Source of the DNA: Leishmania infantum JPCM5
Taxonomy: Eukaryota > Euglenozoa > Kinetoplastea > Trypanosomatida > Trypanosomatidae
Direction of reading: 5' to 3'
Length of the DNA: 64,000 bases
NCBI RefSeq assembly: GCF_000002875.2
Contig: NC_009412.2
Location: forward strand, 1,097,140 to 1,161,139
In this document: positions 42,940 to 54,245 of the stretch, piece by piece
Layout of the letters: the number at the start of each line of letters is the position of its first letter
Numbering within the stretch: position 1 is the first letter of the stretch
Notes under the pieces: model-generated
The model's input: the letters and a program-made list of their open reading frames with translations, nothing else
Databases searched by the model: none
What the model was told of the DNA's origin: nothing
Program-made: the position numbers and the translations under genes

Positions 42940-45897
42940 GCGTTGTGGCTGAGCCACACTTAGCGGGCGGAGAGATGTGGAGGAGGCAGCAAGATCCACA
43001 AACAACAAGAATAAGGAAGAAGGAAGAACGGTACAATAGGTGAACGTCGATGCAACAGAAAGAAGCGGAGGAAGGGGGGCAGCGGCAACCTCGTCCTGGA
43101 CTCACGAAGAGAGTAAGAGCCGAATATCACACACGGGCGCCGAGCGCACCGCGCCTGCAAGTTCAGCGCCACACAAAAGAGACAAGAATGCTGAACAGAA
43201 GACGTGCGGAAAAAGCGTGCACTCTGGGCGCCCACTTTCGCCGCAACACACACACATGCACGCAGCTCCTTCCGACGGCAACGGCGTGAATAGAACCACT
43301 CCCAGATAAAGAGAACAGCCTCTGCACGGCGCAGGGTACCGGCAGGCAAGTAGGCTGCCTGCCTCTGCCTTTAGCACGATGTGAAGCAGTCAGCCCTCTT
43401 TCTCGTCTGTCTAGGTCCGTGCGATGCTGCTCAAGAGGGCATGCACTTTTCTTTACCAGCGCGTTTGTTCGCCCATACAATATAAATCAAACTCCGCTTG
43501 ACCTGGCCCTGTCACAGGCCCGTCGTGTGGCGCAAAGCAGCGGTAGGCACGCATTACAGCAATGCCGACTCAGTCCTCGAGAAAGGCCCCTGACTCAAAC
43601 GCTAACCAAGCCCTGCACTGCACGTCACCTCACGACCTCTCCCATTGTGCCGGTCGCCACCTGGTGCATCCCCCCTCATGGTGTCCCAGGCTTACCCCGC
43701 CAGGAGGCAGTGAGGGCCCGGCGGACTACGTTCCAGTCATTCGGGCACTTTGCCTATCATATGGACGGCACAAGCGTGTTCACAGTCGCAGGTCGCCCCA
43801 CAATGCAACGCCATCCAGAACCTCACCGCCGACATCAGTGGCGATACATCGCTCTGGCCTCCCCCCAAGTCGTAGGTGCCTAGCCTTGTCACCACCAGAG
43901 GCTTGCTCGGCATCGGCATTGGATAGGTGGGAGCTGCGTCGCTTCTGCCCTGAGATAGGGTAGGGGGTGTGCAATACCCTGAGGTGCCACGCTGAGGTGT
44001 CCCCCTCCCCCACCACTGTCATGAGGGGAGGGGGTCCGACACTCTAAGGAAAACGAGACGCGAGCACACAAGCATGCACGCACGCAGACGCTGAGAGGAT
44101 GTCAGACGAGGAGCGGCAACAGCGAAAAAAAAAAACATCAACACAGCCACACACACACACACACACGCACAATAACATGCACACACGGCGCCATATTGCA
44201 GTGATGAAGTTTCAGCTTTTCGGAGTGCTTTATGTTTGCCGCTCAGAGGTGCAGAGCAGAAGAGAGACTCTCAGCGTGTGAAAGCGCTCCTCGCGCGTTG
44301 ACTGTTTGCTTCGAAGATGGCTTCATAGCTGCGCCAGTTGCACTCCGCGCCTCTTTCATCTTCATCCTTCCCTCCTCTTCGTGTGCCTCGTCATTCGTTC
44401 AGGTGTCTGCGAGGGAATGACGCGCACGCCATGTGACAGGGGGAGGTGCGCCATAACCAGCGCGTTGCAGCGACGTGGAGGCCACCCCTTGCCTCCTTTG
44501 CCGGAGGCTGAAGCTGCAGCGTTTTCACCTGAGCTGCTGAGCACACGCCCCGTCAAGTGCCTGCCAGTTGTAGTTGCGTACAGCACACCTTCTTGTTTCC
44601 AGCAGACGCATGCAGCTTGTTCAATTCTATGACGATACGTACTTGCTGGCCTACTCATGTACACACTGGCACGAACGCCGGAGTACAGAGAGGAATGAGG
44701 GAGCAGGGCTGAGGCGGCAAACGAGTCGGTGATAGTCGACCAAGAAGTAAAAGCGAAGCTCACGCCAAGAAAGCAAACTGCACCACGAAGAACCGCGCCG
44801 AATTATTATTAGTCATACGCACATATAGATGCATACCAACATGCGTACATACGCACGCGCTCAAAACCCTCCAGCCAAAGGAAGGAGAGAAAAAGTAGGG
44901 GTGGAAGTCGAGAGTTGCAGCAGCGGCTCAGGACTGTCAATGTTGAAGGAGTACTCGAGGTGCATCTGCGTGTTGTGGGTGTTTCACATACTCGCTTGTT
45001 CTCATGTGCTCTGGTGTGACTGCACATCCCAGTCCGCACTTAATTCCTTTCTCCGTTCACAAGCAAGGGAATGTTGCACCAACTGGTGGTTGTAGAGAAA
45101 AAGAGAGGTGATGTGCAGCTTCAACCTACCCAAAGACTCGCGCCCGTTCATCACGCAGTACCTTTGAGAGAAATAAGAACGCAGGACAAACTAATCAACT
45201 TATACCGAGAGCTGGAAGCAATCAAAGCATTAAATGAAAAGAACAGAAGTAGCTTGCGTTACTGCTGCAGTAATACCCCTTTCCCTGACTTCTATCCACC
45301 GCGCTGCTTAACCCATCACCCGCACCAACGCACCGCGTGCCTGCCGTTCGGCGCAAATACACACACACACGCACACGTGTATGCACACCCGGATACAACG
45401 CGGGAGAGTAAGAGAGGAGGGTAAAACAAAGAAGGCGGCAGCCGAACGAATAAGGGTCAGAGAGAGGCCTCACGCACAACGCGACAAGGAAGCGCACATT
45501 GAGATCAAATGTGAGGTGCACAAAACAAAAGAAAAAGCACGAGAAGGAGAGAGCTGAAGAGCAGAGCAGGTGGAGGAGGGGGGAGCACAGAGGGGGGAGG
45601 GGGCAGGAAGAAAGTGAGGAGCTGGAAAGTGCTGTGACACCCGGGGCGATTGTAGGTATGTGACAGTGTGTACATGTCTATGTATGTGGATGGAGGGGCC
45701 TGGTATTCCGTCAGCGCTGCCTTTGATGTCTTCTACATTTCTGCGAGCGCGTAGATGGGCGGCATCTCTGTGTTGGGCACAAAGGTGATAGTATGCTCAA
45801 AGGAAAAAGAGCGCAAGCCGTTCTCACACACACGTACCGATGCACTCACTCGTGGGGGCACATCTATTAATACACGCACACATGCGGACACACTTTA
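42940..45897. other. 2.9-kb intergenic region containing a dispersed repeat
   Basis: Holds the splice region of the PH-like gene (minus-strand pyrimidine-rich 43000-43120), the 502-bp repeat copy 2 (43543-44044), a poly-A/CA segment (44125-44170), a GC-rich block around 44420-44540, and a CA-rich to A-rich 3' flank of the zinc-finger gene. No ORF with a recognisable domain was found. Confidence 0.55.
43543..44044 (-). mobile_element. Dispersed 502-bp repeat, SIDER-like (copy 2)
   Basis: Same length and apparently same sequence as 5768-6269, 38 kb away. Weaker similarity continues on the left for about 50 bp (TCAAACTC-GCTTGACC-TGG in both), so the full element may be nearer 560 bp. On the transcript strand its far end is followed by a palindromic CCTGTGACAGG-like motif seen only in this copy. 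The copy lies in the spacer between the zinc-finger gene and the PH-like gene, that is in the likely 3' UTR of the zinc-finger transcript or close to it. Confidence 0.65.
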
Positions 45898-46908
45898 TCA
45901 GGTTTCTATTACAGAGGAGGCGTGAGAGGAGTTGTACGGGTTGTGGCGCCAAACCAACCCAGAGGCAGTGGAGCTGAAGGACCTTGACATCAAAGGGGAT
46001 CGCCCCAACAAGAGCACACCGTTGTCCGGCGTCGGGCTTGGAGCTGTCGCCGCGAGCGCAAGGGGGTCGAAGCGGATTGGAGGGGTGACACCGAGGTTGG
46101 CGCTCACGCTCATCGGCACCGTCACCGATGACGCCGGCTGCCAGCGCATCTGCAGGGGAGAGGAGGCAGAACCGTGAAATCCCTTGTCCAGGACAGTCAT
46201 GAATTCTTCATAATTGGCTTCAGGGGGCCTTCCTATGGCCATCACTGGTGCAGTGAGGTGCTTCTCCACCTTGACCGTCGCCCTCTGCTGATCAATGTGA
46301 GCCATCAGTTGGCGGCACAGGTGCACAAAATTGCATTCTCCCTCGAAGCGGCAGCAGGGCGATCCATCGGCGCCGCTGTGCAACCGGCAGAGCGCCGAGG
46401 TTGGCACGACTACATCTACTGGTGCCTGCATGCCAGCGGCGCTCGTCTGAGCGGCAATGAGAGTGCGCAGTCCGTTGGTTACCAGCGTCTGTGGCAGCTG
46501 CGCACACCCTACCGTCTCACCGTCGTCGTTCCGCACGATCAGCCGCAGGGCAGGGTCGATGCCTGAGGTATCGCTCGGCGCGCCGTGGAGGGCGCAGCAT
46601 GTCGGCTCCGCGAGAGCCTTAGCCCGTAACTCGAGCACCAGATCGATATTGGCGTGCGCTTGGAAGCAGTTCGTGCCCTGCCGACAGCGCCCCTCCAGAA
46701 ATACCCGGCAGAGCGAAGGCACGCCCTTGCGGTGCATCGCGCGAGTGTCCAGCATAGACTCTAAAGGGATAAACAGGCGCTTGCTGAGGGGGTCGATCAC
46801 GGCAAACATGCCGGGTGGGATGCCATCGGTGCTCAGCACGTTCTGCACTGAGCGACCCTCCGGCGGTCCCCTGCGTCGGTTGCGGTTGCGGTGCATCACT
46901 TCTTTCAT
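45898..46908 (-). CDS. CCCH zinc-finger protein (putative RNA-binding)
   Basis: 336 aa if started at the ATG at 46908. A clear C-x7-C-x5-C-x3-H finger uses C67, C75, C81 and H85. A second, divergent finger uses C174 (spacing 11), C186, C192 and H196. The N-terminus is basic (RNRNRRRG) and the C-terminal third is Ser/Pro-rich and probably disordered. CCCH proteins bind mRNA, and in trypanosomatids they control mRNA stability and translation because transcription itself is not regulated. Start choice is uncertain: no AG separates the strong pyrimidine tract from the ATG at 46908, and the first AG falls inside ATGAAAG, so the ATG at 46896 may be the real start. Confidence 0.82.
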   Translation of the reverse strand: MKEVMHRNRNRRRGPPEGRSVQNVLSTDGIPPGMFAVIDPLSKRLFIPLESMLDTRAMHRKGVPSLCRVFLEGRCRQGTNCFQAHANIDLVLELRAKALAEPTCCALHGAPSDTSGIDPALRLIVRNDDGETVGCAQLPQTLVTNGLRTLIAAQTSAAGMQAPVDVVVPTSALCRLHSGADGSPCCRFEGECNFVHLCRQLMAHIDQQRATVKVEKHLTAPVMAIGRPPEANYEEFMTVLDKGFHGSASSPLQMRWQPASSVTVPMSVSANLGVTPPIRFDPLALAATAPSPTPDNGVLLLGRSPLMSRSFSSTASGLVWRHNPYNSSHASSVIET

Positions 46909-47747
46909 TCCAGTGGCACCGCAAGAGAACAAGAGAGTCGAACACACACACACACAAAAGCCGCACAGACACACGGACAGGCGCACCAGTGCAACAACAG
47001 CAGCGCGCGTGTGAGTGACGGCGTTTAAGTGTGTGGGTTCGTGGGGGGGGGGCTGGAAGTGCTTCGCGCCCTTCACTTCGAGAGTTTTTTTATTGTTGTT
47101 TTTCGGTTGACGGGTCAAAGTGAGAAAGCCAGCCAAGGTGTGTGTGGGGGGGGGGCAGGGGCGAGGTAGCAAAGGTGGGCAGGCCAGTGCGCTGCTCAGG
47201 AGATGAAGCACGGGAAGATGTACCGAATGCGGTAAGGGGCAGAAGCGCGAGACAAAAGTAGTTTCGAATTGAGTGGTGAGGTAAGAATCGAGAGGAAACG
47301 AGAAAAACAGATCGACTAAGACAAATACAGACACGCTAACCAAGGAGAGAAACGTGAAGAGGCAGCAGCAGAAGGTAACTCATTCGAGGTAGCGTGGAAA
47401 GTGAGAAGAAGCACACACGCAGAGATGCAAACACAGTCGACGTTTGTTTCCCCCTCTCTTCGCACACCCATCAATAACGATCAGTCACTGGCGCACACAC
47501 ACACACAAAACAAATAGTGAGCTGTATGAGCCCGTGGATACGCTGGCAGGAGCGGGCAAGAAGGCGATGGCACCCTTCTCGCACTTCTCGCTCCTTTTCT
47601 GTCTTGCCAAAAAATAACAAAAGGGAAGCGAGACTCTTCGCTGGGAGGCGCGAACGAAGGAAGACGAGCGGGTCGGCAGGGAAAAGAATGAGAGATAGGA
47701 GGGCGATAGTACCGACACCAGAGAAGATGGAGAGACTCTAGTTGTTA

Positions 47748-47781
47748 GCAGCAGTAACAGCAACAGCAACAGTAACAGCAA
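47748..47781. repeat. Imperfect AACAG(C/T) repeat
   Basis: A short array of AACAGC and AACAGT units; on the transcript strand it reads GCTGTT/ACTGTT and gives leucine runs in a spurious ORF. Confidence 0.7.
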
Positions 47782-48021
47782 ACGCCGTGCTAAATAGCGA
47801 TGCTTCACTCTCCTATCGCGCGTCACACGAAGTCGCTCGCAAGTGCGTTAGTTTCAGTGCCTGTCGGTGTCGGGGAAGGGAAATAAGAAACTGAGAGAGT
47901 AGAGCAGGGATGGACGGTGAGATGAGTTAGGAGGCCATGAGAGTGGCCCAAGAGTCAAAACAATGCAAACTGAGAAAGGCAGGGATAGAGAGCTTTATCC
48001 GACTACGTGCATATGCTTGTA

Positions 48022-48045
48022 TGTGTGTGTGTGTGTGTGTGTGTG
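48022..48045. repeat. (TG)n microsatellite
   Basis: About twelve uninterrupted TG units in the spacer upstream of the WD40 gene's 3' flank. Confidence 0.9.
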
Positions 48046-48631
48046 GGGACGTGGAGTGGCGCGCGCAAGTCAAGAAGACAGGTGAAACAAGAGTCGTCGA
48101 GCAAACAAAAATGTGGAGAGAAGAGGAGGGTGCGGTGCAGGAACACCAGGGGAGAGAACAGAAAGAGCGTGTACTTGGCAGGGCGGAGGAGAGCGGGGGA
48201 CAAATCCATCGAACATCAACTGAGAAAGGAAGGGGGCTAGTTCATGCGGAGTGGGTTTGCACTCGATAGCGCCACTCCTCGGGCTGCATGCGGCAAGCGT
48301 GCGCTTCAAGAAGTTCCCGCAGAGACACACACCACCACGAGACTCACGCCAATGACAACCGCGGAGGGCGTCGAAGAAGTGCACCGTGATAAACGAGAAT
48401 AGCGGGAGTAGTTTCATCAGCGGTTCGCAAAAAACGTGATGAGGCACAGTAGTACGCCGCCTCACTGCAAGCACTTCTCCAACGTTTTAATCTTCTCTGT
48501 GTGTCCTTTTCCCGTCTTCTCGTGAGGTCGCCTCGCGTTTCGGAGCCTCCCACAACGTGGGAGGCACTCGTCGGTGCGTTTACTGCGTCGCGTGCAATCT
48601 CACCATATTACGCCAGCGCAAAGCGCAGTTT

Positions 48632-49600
48632 CTACCACTTGTACGCCGCCACCTCGCCACCATCGCCGCTGCAGACTATGTACTCATCGTCAACGCAGAC
48701 ACTTACGTTCATCGCCGACCCAGTGCTGCCTGCGTGCACTGTGCGCGTAGCCCCTCCCACAACGTCCTTCGCGGAGACGGATACGACATTGCCCTTGCCG
48801 TTTGGCATTACTACAGCGTCGGAATGCGGCACCCATGCCCCACGCAACAGGGCCTGGCGCTCATTCACGCCCAGCTCTGTCGCACCCAACAGGCGATCCG
48901 ACGATGACAACGCAAAGGGCTGCGTATCAATTACCTGTACCGTCCCACTCATCGAGTACGTTATCACCCGATCTTGCAGAGGGTCTGTTATGATACTGGT
49001 GATCCCGGCAGAGCCACAGACAATGCGCTCCATCTCCCTTGACCCCGCCCGGATGTCGAACCAGTGAAGCGTCCCGCACACGTCTCCGACAAACAGAGAG
49101 AAGCCGGTAGTCGCGGCGCTTGTGAGGGGAACGGCGATGTGTGCACCCACCACGACCTTGTCGCTTCGCTTGTCCGCTGTGACAAGGTAGCCGTCATCGC
49201 CGCCAAACACAAACGAGCCGCGTGCCGTCGCCGCCACGCAGTTTACCACCGGCCACGCACATCGGCCCTTGACGGCGAACCTAGAGATGGTGCGAAGCCG
49301 TGCACCCTTCTCGACATCCCAGACGGTGGCGCACCCGTCCCCTTGAGCAGCCAGCAGCGCTGTGGCGCCACTCCACGCCACGTCTACTACTGCAGGTCCT
49401 CCCGTGTTCATGCAGCAGACGTGCTCTGGCACTGCCCCAGCAAAGCGCCACAGCAACACTGCCCCTTCAACGTCGCCGGTGGCGCACACGCGGCCATGCG
49501 CGGCGGCACACAAGACGTCCTCGGAGTGGCCGAGCAGATTCCAGTAAACAGCCTCCGCCCCGCCTGACGGAGCAGATGACGAAGTCACAGTGAGCGCCAT
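48632..49600 (-). CDS. WD40-repeat protein (possible U5-40K-like)
   Basis: 322 aa from the ATG at 49600; the frame upstream to 49792 is spacer. A pyrimidine-rich run with AG (TTTTCTCTAAG) lies about 30 bases before the ATG. Repeated blocks ending in Trp-Asp-like pairs are visible (LLWRF, ATVWDVEKG, LHWFDIRAG, VQVIDTQPF, VAAYKW), at roughly 40-residue spacing, with the GH-like LLGHSEDVLC start. This gives six or seven blades, one beta-propeller without other domains. WD40 propellers are protein-interaction platforms. The start LLGHSEDV and the size resemble the spliceosomal U5 40-kDa protein, but repeats are too common for a firm assignment. Confidence 0.8.
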   Translation of the reverse strand: MALTVTSSSAPSGGAEAVYWNLLGHSEDVLCAAAHGRVCATGDVEGAVLLWRFAGAVPEHVCCMNTGGPAVVDVAWSGATALLAAQGDGCATVWDVEKGARLRTISRFAVKGRCAWPVVNCVAATARGSFVFGGDDGYLVTADKRSDKVVVGAHIAVPLTSAATTGFSLFVGDVCGTLHWFDIRAGSREMERIVCGSAGITSIITDPLQDRVITYSMSGTVQVIDTQPFALSSSDRLLGATELGVNERQALLRGAWVPHSDAVVMPNGKGNVVSVSAKDVVGGATRTVHAGSTGSAMNVSVCVDDEYIVCSGDGGEVAAYKW

Positions 49601-51875
49601 TTGTGAGAAGAGCACGATCGATGGAGAGCTTAGAGAAAACAAGAAAGGCCGAGCGAGAGAGACACAGCGAGAAAACGGAGAGCAGCAGTACCCAACTCTT
49701 CCATTGGCTTCTCTTTTCCTTCGCCGCTCAGTCCTCCCGAGGTAAGTGAGTCGTGCACCTTCAGCGTCGGGTATGCTGCTAATGAAGTGCACGTGTCTTG
49801 TGCGAGCGGCGAGTTAGGTGCCCACAGTGAGGCGCACTCGACGAGGATTGCCACGACAGATCGTAAAGAGAAGGGGCGACAAGAGAAAACTGTATGAGAG
49901 AATGAGAAGGGAGCAACGGCATCGAAAGACAACGCGCGGGGGGAAAGGGCTGAAAGGAGGGTAAAGGCAGCACATGGATGTGGCCGCCTTGCTGGTGGAG
50001 CACGAAAGCACACTCTCTCCTCCACTCATAGTAAGCTAAAACATTCGCTATCACCACTGAATGAAAGGGAGCAAGAACACATTCACCGAGCGGCACCGAT
50101 ATCCACATAACTTTGCGCCGGAAAGCGCACAGACACACACACACACACACACAAAAGATGGCGAAGGGAATAGAATCGATACGGCAGCTGAGCTAAAGAA
50201 CGTTGCTACATGAAGGAAGAAGAGGGGGCTACGAGGGGAAGGATGCGGTGAGGAGAATAACAGTAGAAACGGTGACATCGATACACCAACGAAAGAAGCA
50301 CATTGGCAAAAGCGGAACTTCTTTAGGGAGAGCCAAAGCACGACCACGGTAGACAGAGAAGGCGGTCGAGGAGGAGGTCGAGGGAGGGTGGAGGTAAGTT
50401 GATGATGATACGCCTCGTCGTACTGCTGTCGCTTAGCAACACACCTTCTTCTTTCGAAGACCTGAACTCGAAGTTATTTGTGTCATCTGAGATGGCGCGC
50501 ACCCAACATTCGAGTCCTTTTCCTCCCTAACCTCAGTCCCTACCCCACCCTAACTCCCGCCACCAACAGCCTCGCAACTCTACTATACGCTAGGGTACTC
50601 ACACTACACCGATACAGTCCATAGCACACACTAAGACGTACATGTTGTACCGCACAGAAGAAACAAGAACAAGAAGCGCCTAGGAATAACTTCGTTTTTA
50701 TCGTGCTCGTCCAAACGCTCCACCACCTCACCAGCCTGGCCCTCCCTTCTCTCGCTATTCCCCAGTACTGCGAGCCCGTGCCCTCCACTTCAAAACCGCT
50801 AGAAAAGCTCAGAGTGGAGTAAGCAGAGTCTATCCCGGCACGCGGACGCCAAAGCAGACACTCCCATATAACAAAGGGGAAGGCACGCTGACAAGCAAGC
50901 ATGCCGCAATCAATGAACCGCTCTTAACAAGGTCAAAATGCAAAGCAAAACACGCTAAGAAACGAAGGCGCGAGACACCCCCCTCCTTCACACAGACGCA
51001 TACCCATACGCCTACCCGTGTAAGACGCACACATGGCAATAGAGAAGAGAAAAGCAAAAAGTGTCGGGAAAAGCGGGGCGCAGAAGGGTGAGAGAAATCA
51101 CGAGAACAGAGAGATAGGAGGAGAACGCCGCACAGACGTGCGGCTGGGGTTGATGGCGTGGGTGGCGAGGAACGGAGGATGGATACGGGGATGTCGGACG
51201 CCCTAGGCGGATCAACGCGATAAGAGAACGACAAAGAATAAAAAGGAAAGAAAGCGGAGCAGCGAGAAGAGACGATACTCGTATGAAAAACCGCGAAGAG
51301 AGCGAACAGAAAGCAACCGCACAGTAGCAGCAGCTGAGGCGCACTGCTTCTTGCGGCAGCGCGCTCTGCTGTAGAATTTCCGACGTCCTGAAACGGCGGT
51401 CGCCACTGGGGGAGGGGGAGGGGGCGTGAGCCGCCTGAGGCGATCTTCTTCATCCTGTCAGCATCTATTGGAAAAGAGGCACAATTCCAGCACAATAGGC
51501 GAGCCCCCGCTGCGGAGCAGGTAGCAGAGGGCACGCTCGATTTTCGAAAAGTCGCAAAGGAGCTCAGGCTGTGCGGCGTCTTAATAGCATCTGCGCTCGA
51601 GAGAGACGCGAGCGGCTTCCGCTAAGAACACCAGTGCTTCGCGGCGGCAAAGACGTGTGACTTGGGGTGGTGCGAGAGAGGCTTGTCTTGCGGGACGCAG
51701 TGCCAGACAGCGCCGCCGGTGGGCTGAGCACGCGCATGTCGCTTCGAGGCTTGCCCGTGCTGCGCCGACTCTGCGGCGTGCGCTTGCGCTGCACAGCCGC
51801 CTCGCCCTTCTACGTACTACTAGATGAGTGCATCTGGCTGGCCAAAGCACCTACGCACCTGTCCGTCTACTCTCG
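49601..51875. other. 2.3-kb intergenic region
   Basis: Contains the WD40 gene splice region, a CA tract (about 50134-50153), and purine-rich plus-strand DNA from 50930 to 51330, which is pyrimidine-rich on the transcript strand. A 234-codon minus-strand ORF (50830-51534) is low-complexity Ser/Phe/Cys-rich with no domain, so it is treated as a shadow of the pyrimidine tract. No gene seen. Confidence 0.5.
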
Positions 51876-54245
51876 TCACTGCACACACTGCTGCCGCATT
51901 CCCTCCACTTCAGTCGTCGAAAGCATGTGCCACTGCATGCAGTAGTCCGTCGACAGCACAGCATTCACAATGAGCAGGAGAAGTTCGCCGAGCACGCTGG
52001 CATCCACGCCCTTCTCGAAAAATGACATACCCGTTGCACTGACGTGCTGCACATCTCGCTTCCGCAGTGCTTTGGCGTTGATACTCACGTTGGGCAGATC
52101 CACGGTAGTACTCAGTCGGCGCACAATGGCCGAGGAGACAAGAAGACTTTTCCCTTTTAGCTGCAGGCGCTTTGCTTCCAAGAAGCCGGACCGGCGGTGT
52201 CGCCTGGCCGCTCTTTTACGACTGAAAGTCACGTTGCGGACGGGCACGCAGCGCGTTCGTTTCAGTTCTCCATCAACGCAGTATCGACGTCCTCATGCAA
52301 CCTATTCAAGGCGGCCGCAGAAAGGGAGGCGCTGTTCTATGCACCCTTGAAGAATTCCGCCGCCTTTGCGCTGGTGACCACCTCGTCGCGGAGAGACGAT
52401 GCCACCTACAGAGAAGCTGACAGGTCGGCGTGCTCGCGCAGCTCTTTTGCTAGCTCAGCGCCCATCAGCCGCATCGCCGATGTGATCTTCGCGTTCAGCG
52501 TCACAATTCTGGCTGGCTGGAGCGATGCAAACTCCAGCGCGGGGGTGTCGTACAGCGGATTTTGGTAGGCAAAATACTTGTCCTCCTCCCCTCGTGCCTT
52601 CCGGCCCTTGACCGGTACCACGAAGTCAAATAGCTCCCCGACTGGCCATTGCGAGAAGAAGCTTGATTGCATTTCCAGTGTTGCGTCTGGAGACTCACGG
52701 GCGTCGTGCTTGCCATCCTTGCGCACCTGGCCCAGTGAGGCGCTCTCATTGACGCTGATGGCGAAAGTGGCGCTGCCTACAGTGAGCCAGGACCTGTTGA
52801 TGAGGTGGATGCCGGCACTCCCATCCTGCAAGATCAGGCGGTCCATTGCGTGTTTAATGTTGGCCGTGTGGACCAAGAACAGCAGCCGAGCGTCGCCTTG
52901 GGGGTTTCATGGTAGCTTGGCTGTGGCGCTCGCGGAGGTCGACCGGTCACAGCAGTGCGCCACGATAGGGGGGGGGGCAGCGGGTTCGTGAGCATCAGCC
53001 ACAAGTCGCCGCACGTGTGCTGCAGTCGCGCCTCGAGATAATCGCAGCGTAGACACAAATCGCTGTTATCGCGCTCCAGCGCCGCCAATATGCCTCTTCC
53101 CACCGCTCGCGCATTCTCCTGCTGGAGCTCCTTGTAGCAGAGATCCCAGTCCAGAATGCGCGACCCGCTTGCACGTGGAAGCTCGGTGCCTCCCTCAGCA
53201 AAACGAAGGCCGAGATCCTTACCGAGAATCATGCGATCGTTTGGTTACAGCAGCGTCTCTTCAGCGATGAGCTTTCCGTTCCCATACGCCATGCCACATT
53301 CCGGCTTCAGCTACACACCTGACCCCCCACGGCGTACCCTACAGTGCGGGGGGGGGGGTAGACGCTACGGTACAGCGCGTCGCCGTCCGCGAGCGGTGGC
53401 ATCACGCGAAAGCCCAGCAGCAACGCATTTGCTGCCTTTCCCATGATAGAAGTGCAGTTCCCATGGATGTCGTACGCCAGCTTCTCGCTCAGTCAGCTGC
53501 CGATTCAGGTTCATATTGTGCAGTCCCTGCTCTAGAGCGCTAAAGTGGTTCTCTTCACTGATCATCAAAGGCCACGCGCGCACATCTTGAAATCGGGCGC
53601 CGCAGCTGACGTGTTCTTTATGGTCCACGCAGCAGCACGACAGGTTCTCCTTAGATGCGCGTGCCTCAGCAGCGAGGAGGCCAAGGTCAATAGAGTTGCA
53701 CGTCGTCTCCTCAATGTAAAGTCCCACTGAAGGAATGTGACAGCCAAGCACCGCAGCCGCGCCGTCTGTTAGACGGAGAAACGTCTCAGTCGTGTATTCC
53801 ACAGTGCGGCACACCACTACCGTAAAACTCTGATCCTGAAAAGCAAACAAAAGAAGACTTGTGCGGTACAACGCTCGCTGCGCATATGGAGAAGCGGCCG
53901 TGAGCGGCGTTCTCAGCCTCGACGACAACGTCGATGCCGCTGCGATGTTCGCAACGGTACTGGATGAGGTCATTAGCCTTTTCCTCCACAAAAGACACTG
54001 TGAAAGGCCTTGCACACGTCTCGGTTCGGGTCGATGGATTGAGCAGAGAAGTAGAGCATCGCTTTGCGCAACGTCTTCCTTACGCCGCCATCTCCGACAA
54101 AGACGAGGAGAAGGATGCTCTCAGCGCTCTCGCTAATGACATCTTTGATGAGCCGCCGCTCATCGTTGCCCAGGACCGCCACGAAAACGTCCATCTGAGA
54201 CATCGTATTCTCATTACGGGGTCTTTTTCGCCTCCGCTCAGCCAT
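51876..54245 (-). pseudogene. Decayed kinesin-like / FHA-domain gene
   Basis: Protein-like blocks follow one another in the same order on the minus strand but in three frames: about 54245-53990, 54015-53365, 53330-52980, 52900-52260 and 52247-51876. In-frame stops interrupt them (for example a TAA before PNDRMILGK near 53250, a TAG at 52406, and two more stops between 52405 and 52250). The block reading GKLIAEETLL(stop)PNDRMILGKDLGLRF, then DWDLCYKELQQENA, resembles the end of the FHA domain and following segment of kinesin-3 motors. Upstream, ISEENHFSALEQGLHN resembles the kinesin motor stretch before its SSRSH motif, and the first block MSQMDVFVAV resembles a motor start. Downstream blocks look coiled coil. 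P-loop and DLAGxE motifs were not found, consistent with decay. Two breaks sit at C10-C11 runs (52968-52977, 53348-53358), so some shifts could be sequencing errors; the stops cannot. Kinesin identity is tentative, gene decay less so. Confidence 0.55.

Larger units (their letters stand above)
46909..48631. other. Intergenic region upstream of the zinc-finger gene
   Basis: Contains a strong minus-strand pyrimidine/TG tract (46920-46960), G/C homopolymers near 47043-47052 and 47147-47155, an AACAGC/T hexamer repeat (47748-47781) and a (TG)n tract (48022-48045). The open frame continuing upstream of the zinc-finger gene to 47343 is low complexity and starts at a non-ATG codon. No gene called. 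Confidence 0.5.

Noticed and set aside
50830..51534. 234-codon minus-strand ORF
   Set aside because: It consists of pyrimidine-rich sequence read as Ser/Leu/Phe/Cys and overlaps spacer; no start context or domain.
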